In this document: piece by piece, positions 22,145 through 31,500 of the stretch
Layout: each line of letters opens with the position of its first letter
Position numbering within the stretch: position 1 is the stretch's first letter
Assembly (NCBI GenBank): GCA_963971305.1
Contig: OZ020308.1
Span: forward strand, 35,803,275 to 35,867,274
DNA from: Arcuatula senhousia
Lineage: Eukaryota > Mollusca > Bivalvia > Mytilida > Mytilidae
DNA length: 64,000 nt
Direction: 5' to 3'
Notes under the pieces: model-generated
Told to the model about the DNA's origin: nothing
Seen by the model: only the letters and a program-made list of their open reading frames with translations
Database searches by the model: none
Made by a program: the position numbers and the translations under genes

Positions 22145-22470
22145 TCATCTTAGTAATAATTTGGTTCCCCAGTTTGGTATTTTGGGTTTTACTGTTCTTT
22201 GCTCTTCATAATCATATAGTGTTTGGCATTTTCTATATTTTTGGTAGAGCGCCTCTGATGAGTCTTGAATAGATGCGTCAGGCGTAGCAAAATTTATTGT
22301 CTGGAACTTTGTTGTCATTTTTATCTCTTCCTGACGTCTTGGTTTGTAAGTCACATCGCTGGCGGGACTTTGTGGTCTTATTAGAGTAGATGTAAATAGA
22401 GGAAAGAATCTGTTGTTCTTGGCATCCTCGGCTCTGTGTTCCATTTCAAGACAGGTGTCATCATGGGTAT
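22145..22470 (-). CDS. Possible coding exon of unknown protein
   Basis: A frame ending with a stop at 22145 encodes about 99 residues from an internal Met (MEHRAEDAKN...PNWGTKLLLR). It stays open a further ~19 codons upstream to about 22500. Its composition is mixed and protein-like (Tyr, Trp, Pro, charged residues), unlike the repeat translations nearby. A second overlapping minus-strand frame at 22381-22638 ends in a GTAAGT donor-like site near 22514, so a spliced or frameshifted gene is conceivable. I do not recognise the product. It could also be a decayed element ORF. Confidence 0.3.
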
Positions 22471-22639
22471 AGTCGACTGTATTGTATACGTCGTGTACTC
22501 ACTTACAATCGATGGTCTTCTTATCAAAGGAACAAAATAGTCTGCCGCCCATACAAGACCTTTGGCTAAAGCAATGAAGAGCTTGTCCACATTACTACAA
22601 GTATATGGGTTACAATTGTATGTGTCTGTTGGGAACATG

Positions 22640-23070
22640 TAATGTTCAGGGTTTTGAATGCTAAATCACAGGTACCACTAACAGGTGGGTATACAACTCT
22701 AATATTGTGACCTATAACATTACTTAAAGCATGTATAAAAAGTCCATTGGGATGAAAATCATTCGGCTTTGAACAATCAATACATGAATTTCTATAAGTA
22801 GGGGAGACTATAAAAGCAATGTTTATGTTATTTTAAATGTTCGTATATCGTTCTTCATTCAATGTCATTGCAATACATGTAGGAGGACGAAGCAAGTGCA
22901 ATGGACTCTGAACTTAACAGGCCTCCCGTCTGCTAACGACTGTAGAGGGATACCTGAAAATAAACCGTGTTTTTGGTAAATATTGATAATTTGATAGTAA
23001 ACGTAGTGGAATTAACCTTATGTAGATTTTGAAGAACTCAAAGGATTTGTTAGATCATTTTAAATCTAGA
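22640..23070. other. Intergenic, nothing recognised
   Basis: Possibly the eroded 5' part of the retroelement remnant that follows. No feature can be supported. Confidence 0.4.
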
Positions 23071-23073
23071 TAA

Positions 23074-23857
23074 TTTTCTGAGGTTCACTCTTTGAAAACG
23101 TTCGATTTTTCAACTTTTTTGCAACACGAACAACGAAAATGTCGCCCGAAAAAACTTCTCGAAAAAGCCTTTTCAAACTCGAGGAATTTTGTTGTTTTGG
23201 GTTATAATTCTACATTCTTTTCCAAAACATCGTTCAAAGATAAAATTTGTTACACACTGGAACAAGTTTGCAGTATGCTTGATTTCCTCATTGACAACAT
23301 ATTTGTCACCTTCGGAGGAGAGATTTTTCAACAACAAATCGGCATTCCAATGGGCACAAACTGTGCTCCTCTCCTCGCCGATTTGTTTTTATACTCTTAC
23401 GAGACTGAATTTCTTAAGGGACTCGTAAAGAACAAGAAGATGAAAGAGGAAAGGTAATTTAATCTTACATTCAGATATATTGATTATGTCCTTTCTGTCA
23501 ATAACACTTCATTTGGTAGATGGATTCCTTCAATATATCCTCCAGAATTGGAGATTAAAGAGACCACCGAATCAAATTGCTTCACGTATTTCCTGGATTT
23601 GCACCTCGAATTTGACCCAGGTGGTCATCTCAGTACAAAAATTTACGATAAACGAGACGATTTTAATTTTTAAATGATTAATTTTCCTAATCTACAGAGC
23701 AATATACCTACTTCCCCTGCATACGGTGTTTATATTTCACAACTTATTCGATATGCCAGAGCTTGCACACATTTCACAGATTTTTTTATCAGACACCGAT
23801 TTCTTCGTGACCGACTTTTGGAGCAGGGCTATAAGAAAATACGTCTCTTTCTTCATT
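23074..23857 (+). pseudogene. Decayed Penelope-type reverse transcriptase (family P2)
   Basis: One frame reads through TFDFST, LIDNIFVTFGG, QQIGIPMGTNCAPLLADLFL, YELEIKETT-like and IYDKRDDFNF blocks, then ISQLIRYARAC and LLEQGY. This order matches PLE-type RT palm and thumb motifs and differs in sequence from the element at 15.4 kb. It is broken by in-frame TAA codons at 23455-23457 and 23671-23673. The catalytic pair of the Y-I-D-D motif is altered to YIDY at 23476-23487. No GIY-YIG tail follows. A second fragment of the same family lies on the minus strand at 28813-29132. Confidence 0.8.
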
Positions 23858-24374
23858 GATCATTCAAGTTCAGTAGTTTTGTTATTAACTTTATTTACGT
23901 TAGTAATCTATTACCTTTGACTATTGCATTGTTTTTAAGTATTACAGGGATCAAATATGTCGGTTTTGTGCGATGATATTACACTAAATCATTAGTTGTT
24001 TGAAGTGTTGTGTCGGATTTAGAATCGTCATGTTTGATTGTTTACATCAATCGATAAATGCTTCTTAGCAAGTTGTCAGTAACTGCGAGAGTTCGCAAGA
24101 GAGTTCCTCTACGTCTCGTTGTTCTCGTTGTTCTCGTAAAGTGCTCTTGTCGTCTCATGTTCTCTCTTGGTGAATTGAACTTTTGTCGATTTGATTTTAA
24201 GAGAGTGTTATTTTGTTCTTTGTATCAGATTATCAATGGGGGAAGGTTGGGACAAAAAAAAACTCGTTTAACCCCGCCATATTTTATGTGTACCTGTCCA
24301 ATGCCAGGTATCATTGTCAAAGCTTTTGTTTTGTCCCTGTCATCTTTCTGTTTTTTATGGCAAGCCGTTTTTAC
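23858..24374 (+). mobile_element. 3' untranslated tail of the P2 retroelement
   Basis: This sequence is alignable by eye with the reverse complement of about 28380-28812. Shared landmarks are 'gtgtcggttttgtg', 'cactaaatcatt', 'gtttgaagtg-tgtgtcggattta', 'gggggaaggttggg' and 'tttaaccccgccata'. The tail is interrupted at about 24375 by the GATATC hairpin element. Confidence 0.75.
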
Positions 24375-25049
24375 ATTTATTCCTCTTTATAGATATCTCA
24401 TAAACTTTATAAGATATCTCATATACTTTATAAGATATCTCATAAAGTTTATAAGATATCTTATAATAATATGAGATATCTTATAAAACATATAAGATAT
24501 CTCATAAAACATATAAGATATCTTATAAAACATATAAAATATCTCATAAAGTTTATTAGATATCTTATAAAGATTATGAGATATCTTATATAAAATAATT
24601 TATAAGATATCTAATAAAAGTTATAAGATATCTTATAAAGTTTATAAGATATCTCGTAAACTTTATGAGATATCTTATAAAAAATAACTTATAAGATATC
24701 TCATAAAATATATAAGATATCTAATAAACTTTATGAGATATCTTATAAACTTTATAAGATATCTTATTAGTTTTATAAGATATCTTATAAGTTTTATAAG
24801 ATATCTTATAAATTATTTTATATGAGATATCTAATAATCTTTATAAGATATCTTATAAACTTTATGAGATATCTTATATGTTTTATAAGATATCTTATCT
24901 TATATGTTTTATAAGATATCTCATATGGTTTATAAGATATCTTATAAACTACCATTTATATGAGATATCTTATATATTTAATAAGATATCTTATAAAGTA
25001 TACGAGATATCTTATAAATTTTATGAGATATCTTTAAAGAGGAATAAAT
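24375..25049. mobile_element. 675-bp giant hairpin built from GATATC palindromes
   Basis: Terminal inverted repeats ATTTATTCCTCTTT (24375) and AAAGAGGAATAAAT (ending 25049) enclose about 29 copies of (A/T)GATATC(T/A) spaced about 20-25 bp. The spacers are AAACTTTATA, ATAAAGTTTA or AAACATATA. The two halves mirror each other: 'ataaaataattta' at 24590 pairs with 'taaattattttat' at 24809, and both pairs of landmarks share a midpoint near 24710. The whole element could therefore fold into one long hairpin. The ORFs here (IRYLIYFIRYLI-like) are simple-repeat translation. Possible flanking direct repeats, TATGGCAAGCC and TATGGCGTGCC, are imperfect. Confidence 0.8.
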
Positions 25050-25130
25050 ATAAATATGGCGTGCCATAGTTTTTGTTCTTTGTCCAGAAATTTGTCTTTC
25101 GTTAATAATTCGGGGGTGGGTTTTGATTTT
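25050..25130. other. Short spacer between hairpin element and family A element
   Basis: Probably the continuation of the interrupted P2 tail. No feature is seen. Confidence 0.3.
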
Positions 25131-25244
25131 TAGCTCACCTGGCCGAACTATGCGTCCGTCGTCCGTCGTCGTCCGTTAGCAATTTCAAAAATCTTCTCCT
25201 TGAAATCACCGAACCAATTAAACTGAAGCTTTGCAGAAATGATA

Positions 25245-27084
25245 TAAATCAAATCAAATCAAATCAAATTTATTGGCACAAACACATAAATGTACATGGT
25301 TAAGGCCCAATTACAAACAGATATAATAAAAGGTAAATAGTCATGAGTTTTACAATTATAGTATATTGAGATATACATATAAACTATAGTAGTAAATGTA
25401 AATATTATAGTACAACATGTTGTAAACCTATATTATTAACAGGTTTAAGACTAGACATTTATAACAGGTTTTTTCTAGTGTTCATACAATTTGTGATGAA
25501 TGAAGAGGTCAATTTAAGTATTTTTATTGAACTATTATTTAATAAAAATGGTATTTTAATATTATCTTTAATATCTTTCTTGTTGTCTAGCAGATTTAAA
25601 ATATTATTGTTAAATTTATCCCTTTCACTTTTGAGGGCTTTGCATTGTAAAAGAAAGTGTTTTTCATCTTCTATTTGATTTGAATTACATAATGGGCAGT
25701 ATCTATTGAGATGTCGTCCTTGCTCGATAAGAAGTAAGTGAGCACTTATTCGAATTTTGCAAATGGCAGCTCGATCATCTCTGTTTGTTAATATATCAAC
25801 ATACGAGGGTCTCATCCCCATTTTATATATACTTTGAAAAAATTCTAATTTAGATGATTTGCATATATTTGAGTTTTGAATCTGTAGACAATGATCCTGT
25901 ATCCGTTGCTTGATTTGGCTAAGGCAGCTATTAGAAAAAGAAGTATTATTTATCATGTATGCAAAACCCAGATCATTTAAGACATCCTTTACCTTTTTCA
26001 TCCAGGGATTATATTCTTTTGAGTTAATGAAGATTTCTTTTAATAAGGTGTTATCAGAATCTAGGATATGCTTGTAAAAGTTTAATATAGAAAATAAGAT
26101 TTTACTTTTTAGTGGGATCCTATTTAGTTCTGCACGGCAACCGTCATTGGTTGCCTTACAGTTGACTCCTAGTATCTCTTTAATAAATTTAATGTGAAGT
26201 TTTTCATATACATCAGTGTCTTTAAGTGAGGCATCCGTGCCCCAAACTTCACTTCCATATAATAGTATGGGAACAACCAGTGAATCAAATAGTTTTTCTA
26301 AAAGTTTACATGGATTATTAATTCCTATTACTTTTTTAATTTTAAAACATGCCTTTCTAGCTTTTTCCATTAATGTATTTATTGCCAGATTAAAATTTCC
26401 ATTGTATTTTAGTATCATGCCTAAGTAACAATAGTGTGTTACTGTTTTAAGGTTGATATTATTATAAGTAAATTGATTTTGATATGTCTTACCATTTGAG
26501 TTGAAAACCATTATTTTTGATTTATTGATATTTACCTGTAGTTTCCAGGTTGAACAAAATTCGTATAAAATATTAAGTAATTTTTGTAGCCCTTCTTTGC
26601 TTTCAGATAATAAAACAATATCATCGGCATATAAAAGTATATTAATGTTTGAGCAGCCAATAGAAATTGGGTCAGTGTTTTGTTGGTCTAATACTTTGAC
26701 TATATCATTGATAAAGTAATTAAAAAGCAGAGGTCTTAGTACGTCTCCCTGTTTAACACCTCTTTCAGAAGAAAAATATTTGCTCAGTCCATTTGAAAAT
26801 TTAATTCTACATGAGGTATTAGAATACATAGAATCAATTATATTAAATATCCTTTTTGGAACTTTATTTTTTAGAAGTTTATAGAAAAGTCCAACTCTCC
26901 AGACTGTGTCAAAAGCCTTTTTTAAATCTATAAAGGCAGTGAAAACTTTCTTACCATTCTGTTTATATTTATTTGTTATAGTTTTAAGTGTAAATATATG
27001 GTCAGCTGTGCGGCTTTTCTCCTTGAAACCTATTTGATTTTTACTTATAAGATATGACATGTTTGCAACAAACGGAACTCATTT
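25245..27084 (-). mobile_element. 5'-truncated LINE (non-LTR retrotransposon)
   Basis: On the minus strand, an RT ORF is followed by about 210 bp of 3' UTR ending TTTATTGGC-like then an (AAATC)n tail at 25246-25268. The endonuclease domain and the start of the RT are missing, as expected for 5'-truncated insertions. Both flanks are family A sequence. A clean target duplication was not identified. Confidence 0.85.
25459..27060 (-). CDS. LINE reverse transcriptase, N-terminally truncated
   Basis: A 533-residue frame begins inside the RT fingers (NQIGFKEKSRTADHI). It contains FIDLKKAFDTV (about 43-53, first catalytic Asp), GVKQGDVLRPLLFN (about 101-114) and LLYADDIVLLSES (about 142-154, catalytic Asp pair). 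The thumb (YLGMIL, LLYGSEVWG) follows, then a C-terminal Cys-His finger CPLCN...DEKHFLLQC (about 452-472). GDVLRP is unusual where LINEs normally have GCxLSP, suggesting some decay. The frame is otherwise uninterrupted. No apurinic endonuclease domain precedes it. Clade assignment (RTE-, CR1- or Nimb-like) is not possible by eye. Confidence 0.85.
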   Translation of the reverse strand: MSYLISKNQIGFKEKSRTADHIFTLKTITNKYKQNGKKVFTAFIDLKKAFDTVWRVGLFYKLLKNKVPKRIFNIIDSMYSNTSCRIKFSNGLSKYFSSERGVKQGDVLRPLLFNYFINDIVKVLDQQNTDPISIGCSNINILLYADDIVLLSESKEGLQKLLNILYEFCSTWKLQVNINKSKIMVFNSNGKTYQNQFTYNNINLKTVTHYCYLGMILKYNGNFNLAINTLMEKARKACFKIKKVIGINNPCKLLEKLFDSLVVPILLYGSEVWGTDASLKDTDVYEKLHIKFIKEILGVNCKATNDGCRAELNRIPLKSKILFSILNFYKHILDSDNTLLKEIFINSKEYNPWMKKVKDVLNDLGFAYMINNTSFSNSCLSQIKQRIQDHCLQIQNSNICKSSKLEFFQSIYKMGMRPSYVDILTNRDDRAAICKIRISAHLLLIEQGRHLNRYCPLCNSNQIEDEKHFLLQCKALKSERDKFNNNILNLLDNKKDIKDNIKIPFLLNNSSIKILKLTSSFITNCMNTRKNLL

Positions 27085-28221
27085 TGAAAAGTTTTGTTAA
27101 AAACATAGCTCCCGTTGCTAAAAATAGAACATGGGGTAAAACAGCAGGGTTTTTTTGCAAATAACTCAAAAACGGTGACAGATATCAAAATTCTGGAAGA
27201 TGAAACTGATCAGCATGTCAAGATCTACCTACCCTGAAATTTTAAAGAAATTAAAACAAACCATGTGAGAGAAATTGCCCCTTTTCTTGTTTTTTTTCCT
27301 GCGTTTTGGACTGATTTTGTCTTATAACTAAAGAACTATATAAGATATTAAAATTATTTCAATTGAATATTGTTCAGCTACGCATGTTCTACAAAATTGT
27401 TTATTGGATCGAAATTGTCAGATGACCCTTAAATGCCAAAAATAGTGGTTTTAGCCTTATAGATTGTGAACGATTGAAGATACGAAAATGCTTCTGCTTG
27501 CTTAAAAGTTCTGCTAATTGAGCTCTACAAAATTGTCCATAAGGTCAAAATTGTCAGATAACCTCTTATAGGAGTTATGGCCCCTTAAAAGTCAAAAATA
27601 GTGGTTTTTGCCTTATAGATTGTGAACGATTGAAGATACGGAAATGCTTCTGCTTGCTTAAAAGTTCTGCTAATTGAGCTCTACAAAATTGTCCATAAGG
27701 TCAAAATTGTCAGATAACCTCTTATATAGGAGTTATGGCCCCTTAAAAGTAAAAAAATAGTGGTTTTTGCGTTATAGATTGTGAAAGATAGTAGATAGAG
27801 AAAAGGTTTTGCTTGCTTTAATATTCAGCTAATTGAGACCTACAAAATTGTCAGTAAGGTCGAAATTGTAAGATGACCCCTTATAGTGGTTATGGCCCCT
27901 TAAACGCAAAAAATAGTTGTTATATTTTTATAGTATATCTTTATAGAGAAAGGGAAAAGGTTTTGCTTACTTAAATGTTCAGATGATTGAGATTTACAAA
28001 TTTTCCTTAAGGTTAGAATTGTCAGATGACACCTTTTAGGGGTTTAGCCCCCTTCAAGGCCAAAATAGTTGTAATAGGTTTATAGTTTGTGAATGATAGG
28101 AGATAGGGAAAAAGTTTTGCTTACTTAAATGTTCAGCTAATTGAGCTCTACAAAATTGTCCATTAGGTCAAATTGTCAGATAACCCCTTATAGGAGTAAT
28201 GACCCCTTAAAATAGAAAATA

Positions 28222-29132
28222 ATGAGATGTGGAATAAGTGTACGCGACACAACCCACAATTAAACGGCAACCGCCAGCAGCCTTCAACGAGGCCATTTGG
28301 CACTGCTCGCGGTTCTGCAATTGACCCATGGTCTAAATAAAATGCATATAATTCAAATCCAGCCCTGAAATAGTCACAGATAGACCCCCTTCTTAAACAA
28401 TGAACAGAAAACATCAAAAAGACAAGTACAAACGAAAGCTTTGTCAAAGATTCCTGGCTTAGGACAGGCACATGTAATATGTGGCGGGGTTAAACTAGTT
28501 TTTTGGGCCCAACCTTCCCCCTATCAATATTCCAAGACAAAGCACAAAAACTAAAATCGTTCAAGTCCAATTCCACTAGAGAAAACCTAAGACAAAAAAC
28601 AAGAACAAACAAAAGGACGGCCAGGAACTCTCCATAGAACACTCGCTGTTTAGCTGAGAATCATCAATCGACTGATGTAAAAAAAAAAATCAAACGTATT
28701 GATTTTAAATCCGACACAGCACTTCAAACAATAATGATTTAGTGAAGTTTCATCACACAAAACCGACACGCTTGATCGCTATAATGCTTAAAAATGACAA
28801 TAGTAAAAACGTTTATGGAAGTTTTAAAGCAAATATTTCTGCCAAAAACACTAAATTCAAAGATTTAACCAAGATATTCATTTCATATCCTTTCCGTAAT
28901 AAATGTTGAAGCCAATTTTTCATTTCTACTGGATTGCTTTTAAATTGGTGAGCTTTATAAAAAAATACATTACCATAAAATTCAGGATGTGATATTCCTT
29001 TCACTATAAGAAAACGACGTGTACAATTAAATTTTTCAATAAGAGATCGATACTTGTAGAAGAATTTAGAAAAAGATTTTACTAATTTGTGGTATCGATA
29101 ACCTTGTTTTAATAATTTTTCAGTAATAAAAA
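28222..29132 (-). mobile_element. P2 retroelement 3' fragment (coding end plus 3' UTR)
   Basis: On the minus strand, about 106 codons (29132-28813) read LLKQGYRYHKLVKSFSKFFY, then HPEFYGNVFFYKA. This continues the P2 RT beyond the LLEQGY block seen at 23.8 kb. A 3' UTR homologous to 23900-24360 follows, ending in 'gttgtgtcgcgtacacttattccacatctcatt' near 28222. The same terminal sequence recurs at 30410-30460 (plus), 37360-37400 (minus) and 53697-53735 (minus). Confidence 0.75.
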
Positions 29133-30064
29133 GCCAGTGGCGTAACTGGCTTAAAACCAAATGGAAGCAAAGATGTATTTGGCAGTGTTAATATTGGTTT
29201 TCGCCGAGCGAAATTTTTTAAGTGATTTTTTACGTGGGTTTTGTGCAAAACCCCCAACATTTGTTACAGTTTATAAGGGGTGCATACGCTCAGTTCCCGC
29301 CTGCCCTCACAAGGAAGCTCATGGAAGCCCTTGGGAAAAAAAAGGGCACGTCAAAGTCGTTCTTTTTATCTAATAGTTATTGTTTTAAGACGTTAAAAAA
29401 ACGCCTTCATAGACATTCAAATTATTTTAAAAAAAACTTTAACATTCCCCTTGCTTGGCAAAAGACTGGCCAGACAGCAAACAAGATTTAGCCTGTCGTA
29501 TGAGTCGGGTCAAGTGTCCGTATATTGTTTTTATCCCACTTGTCACCAGCTCATCATTTTATGTTCATTTTATCACTTCTTTCGCGTTCCTTTCCCTGAT
29601 CATATAGCAGAAACCGAAAAGACAAATTTTATATCTTTTCTCAAAGAAATTGTATTTTCTTGTTCTCATCAGCAGAACAGTCAGAAGCAACTTATCAATG
29701 TTATACATATAAACCTGTCGCTTAATTTATAAAACGTATACGTATCCGTATAAATTTAATGTTCAAAGCCGGGAAAAGTAATAAGCAATCTTAAGTTGTC
29801 CATCCGAAATGATAAGTTTTGTTGAATACCGGGTACGTATTCCTTTGGCAATGTCGGCATGGTTGGAGTTTATGCTTAAACAATTATATTTAATAGTTAA
29901 TGTTGTGATCCCAAGCAGTGGTGAAATATAATGCAGTAAGAAGTGTGATGTCGCGGAAGCAGTAAAGTGCGAGCGGAAGCAGTAAAGTGCGATTATTATT
30001 TTTTTTTTTTTGCGAAATCGAAATGGAAGCATTTGCTTCCACTGCTTAAATTGTGTAACGCCAC
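29133..30064. mobile_element. Non-autonomous TIR DNA element
   Basis: The left end CAGTGGCGTAACTGG and the right end GTTACGCCACTG are inverted. Both are followed inward by a TGGAAGCAAA block. AAAGC occurs directly outside both ends, a candidate 5-bp target duplication. The interior lacks a transposase ORF. It abuts the P2 fragment on one side and family A core on the other. Confidence 0.6.
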
Positions 30065-30397
30065 TGAAAGCCAAAAATAGTGGTTTTTGCCTTGTAGATT
30101 GTGAACGATAGTAGATAGAGAAAAGATTTTGCTTGCTTAAATGTTCAGTTAATTGAACTCTACAAAATTGTTCATTAGCCAAAATTTTCAGATGACCATT
30201 TTAGGAGTTTAAGGCCCCTTAAATGCAAAAAATAGTGGATTATATGTCAAAGATTGTATACCACATTTGCTTGCTTAAATGCTCAGCTTAATAGAGCTTT
30301 CCAATAGTTTTCTGTCATGACGGGCTGTGAAAAAGTTAAATATTGTTACATTAAGCAAGGTGAGCGATTCATGCTTCTGGGGGCCTCTTGTTTAAAT

Positions 30398-31500
30398 TGC
30401 CACTTCTTTTTGTTGGTTGTGTCGCGTTTACTTATTCATGTTATTCCACATTAATTAGTTTTCTTTATCGTCTATTGGATCGAAGTTGTCAGATGATTCT
30501 TAATAGGACTTATATCAATGGCGTTTTCCCAATTTTTTTGAATGAAAGATATTAGATAGAATTATAGGCGTTATGACCACTTACAAGTATAAAAAAAAGT
30601 TCAAAGATATGGTTTTTTTTGTCTTGTTTTTGGCCTATACATAATTAAAACTCTAACAGATAGAACAGATCGTTATGGCTTATAAGAGGTCGATCTTCGA
30701 CCATTTTGACTTTATGGAGACTTTTGTAGAGGTTATTATTATCTGAAGGCTTAAGGTAGTAAAACACACTTCTAGGTAAAACGTCAGAAACGTTCATAGC
30801 TTTGTAGCACATATGCTTCTTCCAATACCTATTCTAAAACTATATTTAACCTTATAAACACTTATCATACATCGTTGAAATCCTTACATTCCATAGATTA
30901 TCTTCCAGTTAGTTGTTACTTGCAAAAATGAGATCTTTTCATTACAAACCGATAACTCCGAAAACAAATTATACATGAAAAAACACTAAAATTTACACAT
31001 TTTTACCATAATTCAAGCTTAGATTAGACTCAAACCTGCACTAAATCCTCTATCGTGCTATACATGCCCTGAAAGTACATAAACCTGGCTGTTTATTAAA
31101 AGTAAAAAACCTATACCACTCATTCTAATCAAATGTGGCCAACTGTATGTTTAATGTGTCGCATGCAAAAAAGACGAAATGTTAATGAAAAATAGTGCAC
31201 ACGATGGTCTAAGAGGAAACAAATATATATTTTTGAGCATTTCTCATATGTTAAATAACGATTAAGCTATGTTAAGCAGTATAATGGTCGATAATTTTCG
31301 ACTCCAAAGTTAAGGTTTTACTCAAAATACCATGTCTCTTATTGAATTTTAATATGTTGACATCGGTTTTTCAGTTTACTTTGCGTTATAGGTGGTAGAT
31401 CTTCGTTTAAACTTGTGCATAAACTTTATAAAAACATTGTTAAATTGTTGATTTTGGGATGTCGATCAAAATGACATTCGTAAGAATAAAATTCTTCTGT
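30398..31500. other. Intergenic with P2 3'-end scrap and family A-like core pieces
   Basis: At 30410-30462 a plus-strand 'gttgtgtcgcgtttacttatt..attccaca' matches the P2 terminus. From 30470 to 30760 faint family A monomer phrases occur (gaagttgtcagatgat, acttttgtagagg). No gene was found. Confidence 0.45.

Larger units (their letters stand above)
25131..30397 (-). mobile_element. Family A element split by two nested insertions
   Basis: The hairpin end (TTTTTAGCTCACCTGGCC, then CGTCCGTCGTCCGTCG) starts at 25127-25180. The far end, 'ggtgagcgattcatgcttctgggggcctcttgtt', is at 30360-30394, in the same order as the uninterrupted copy at 46950-48769. Family A core sequence occupies 25180-25244, 27085-28221 and 30065-30360. 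The gaps are filled by a LINE (25245-27084) and a P2/TIR-element block (28222-30064). Confidence 0.75.

Noticed and set aside
24058..25069. ORFs of 138 and 63 aa over the GATATC array
   Set aside because: They translate to IRYLI/ISYLI repeats from the tandem palindromes and the upstream P2 UTR; no protein signal.
29763..30182. 139-aa minus-strand ORF
   Set aside because: It spans the boundary between the TIR element and family A core and has no conserved motif.
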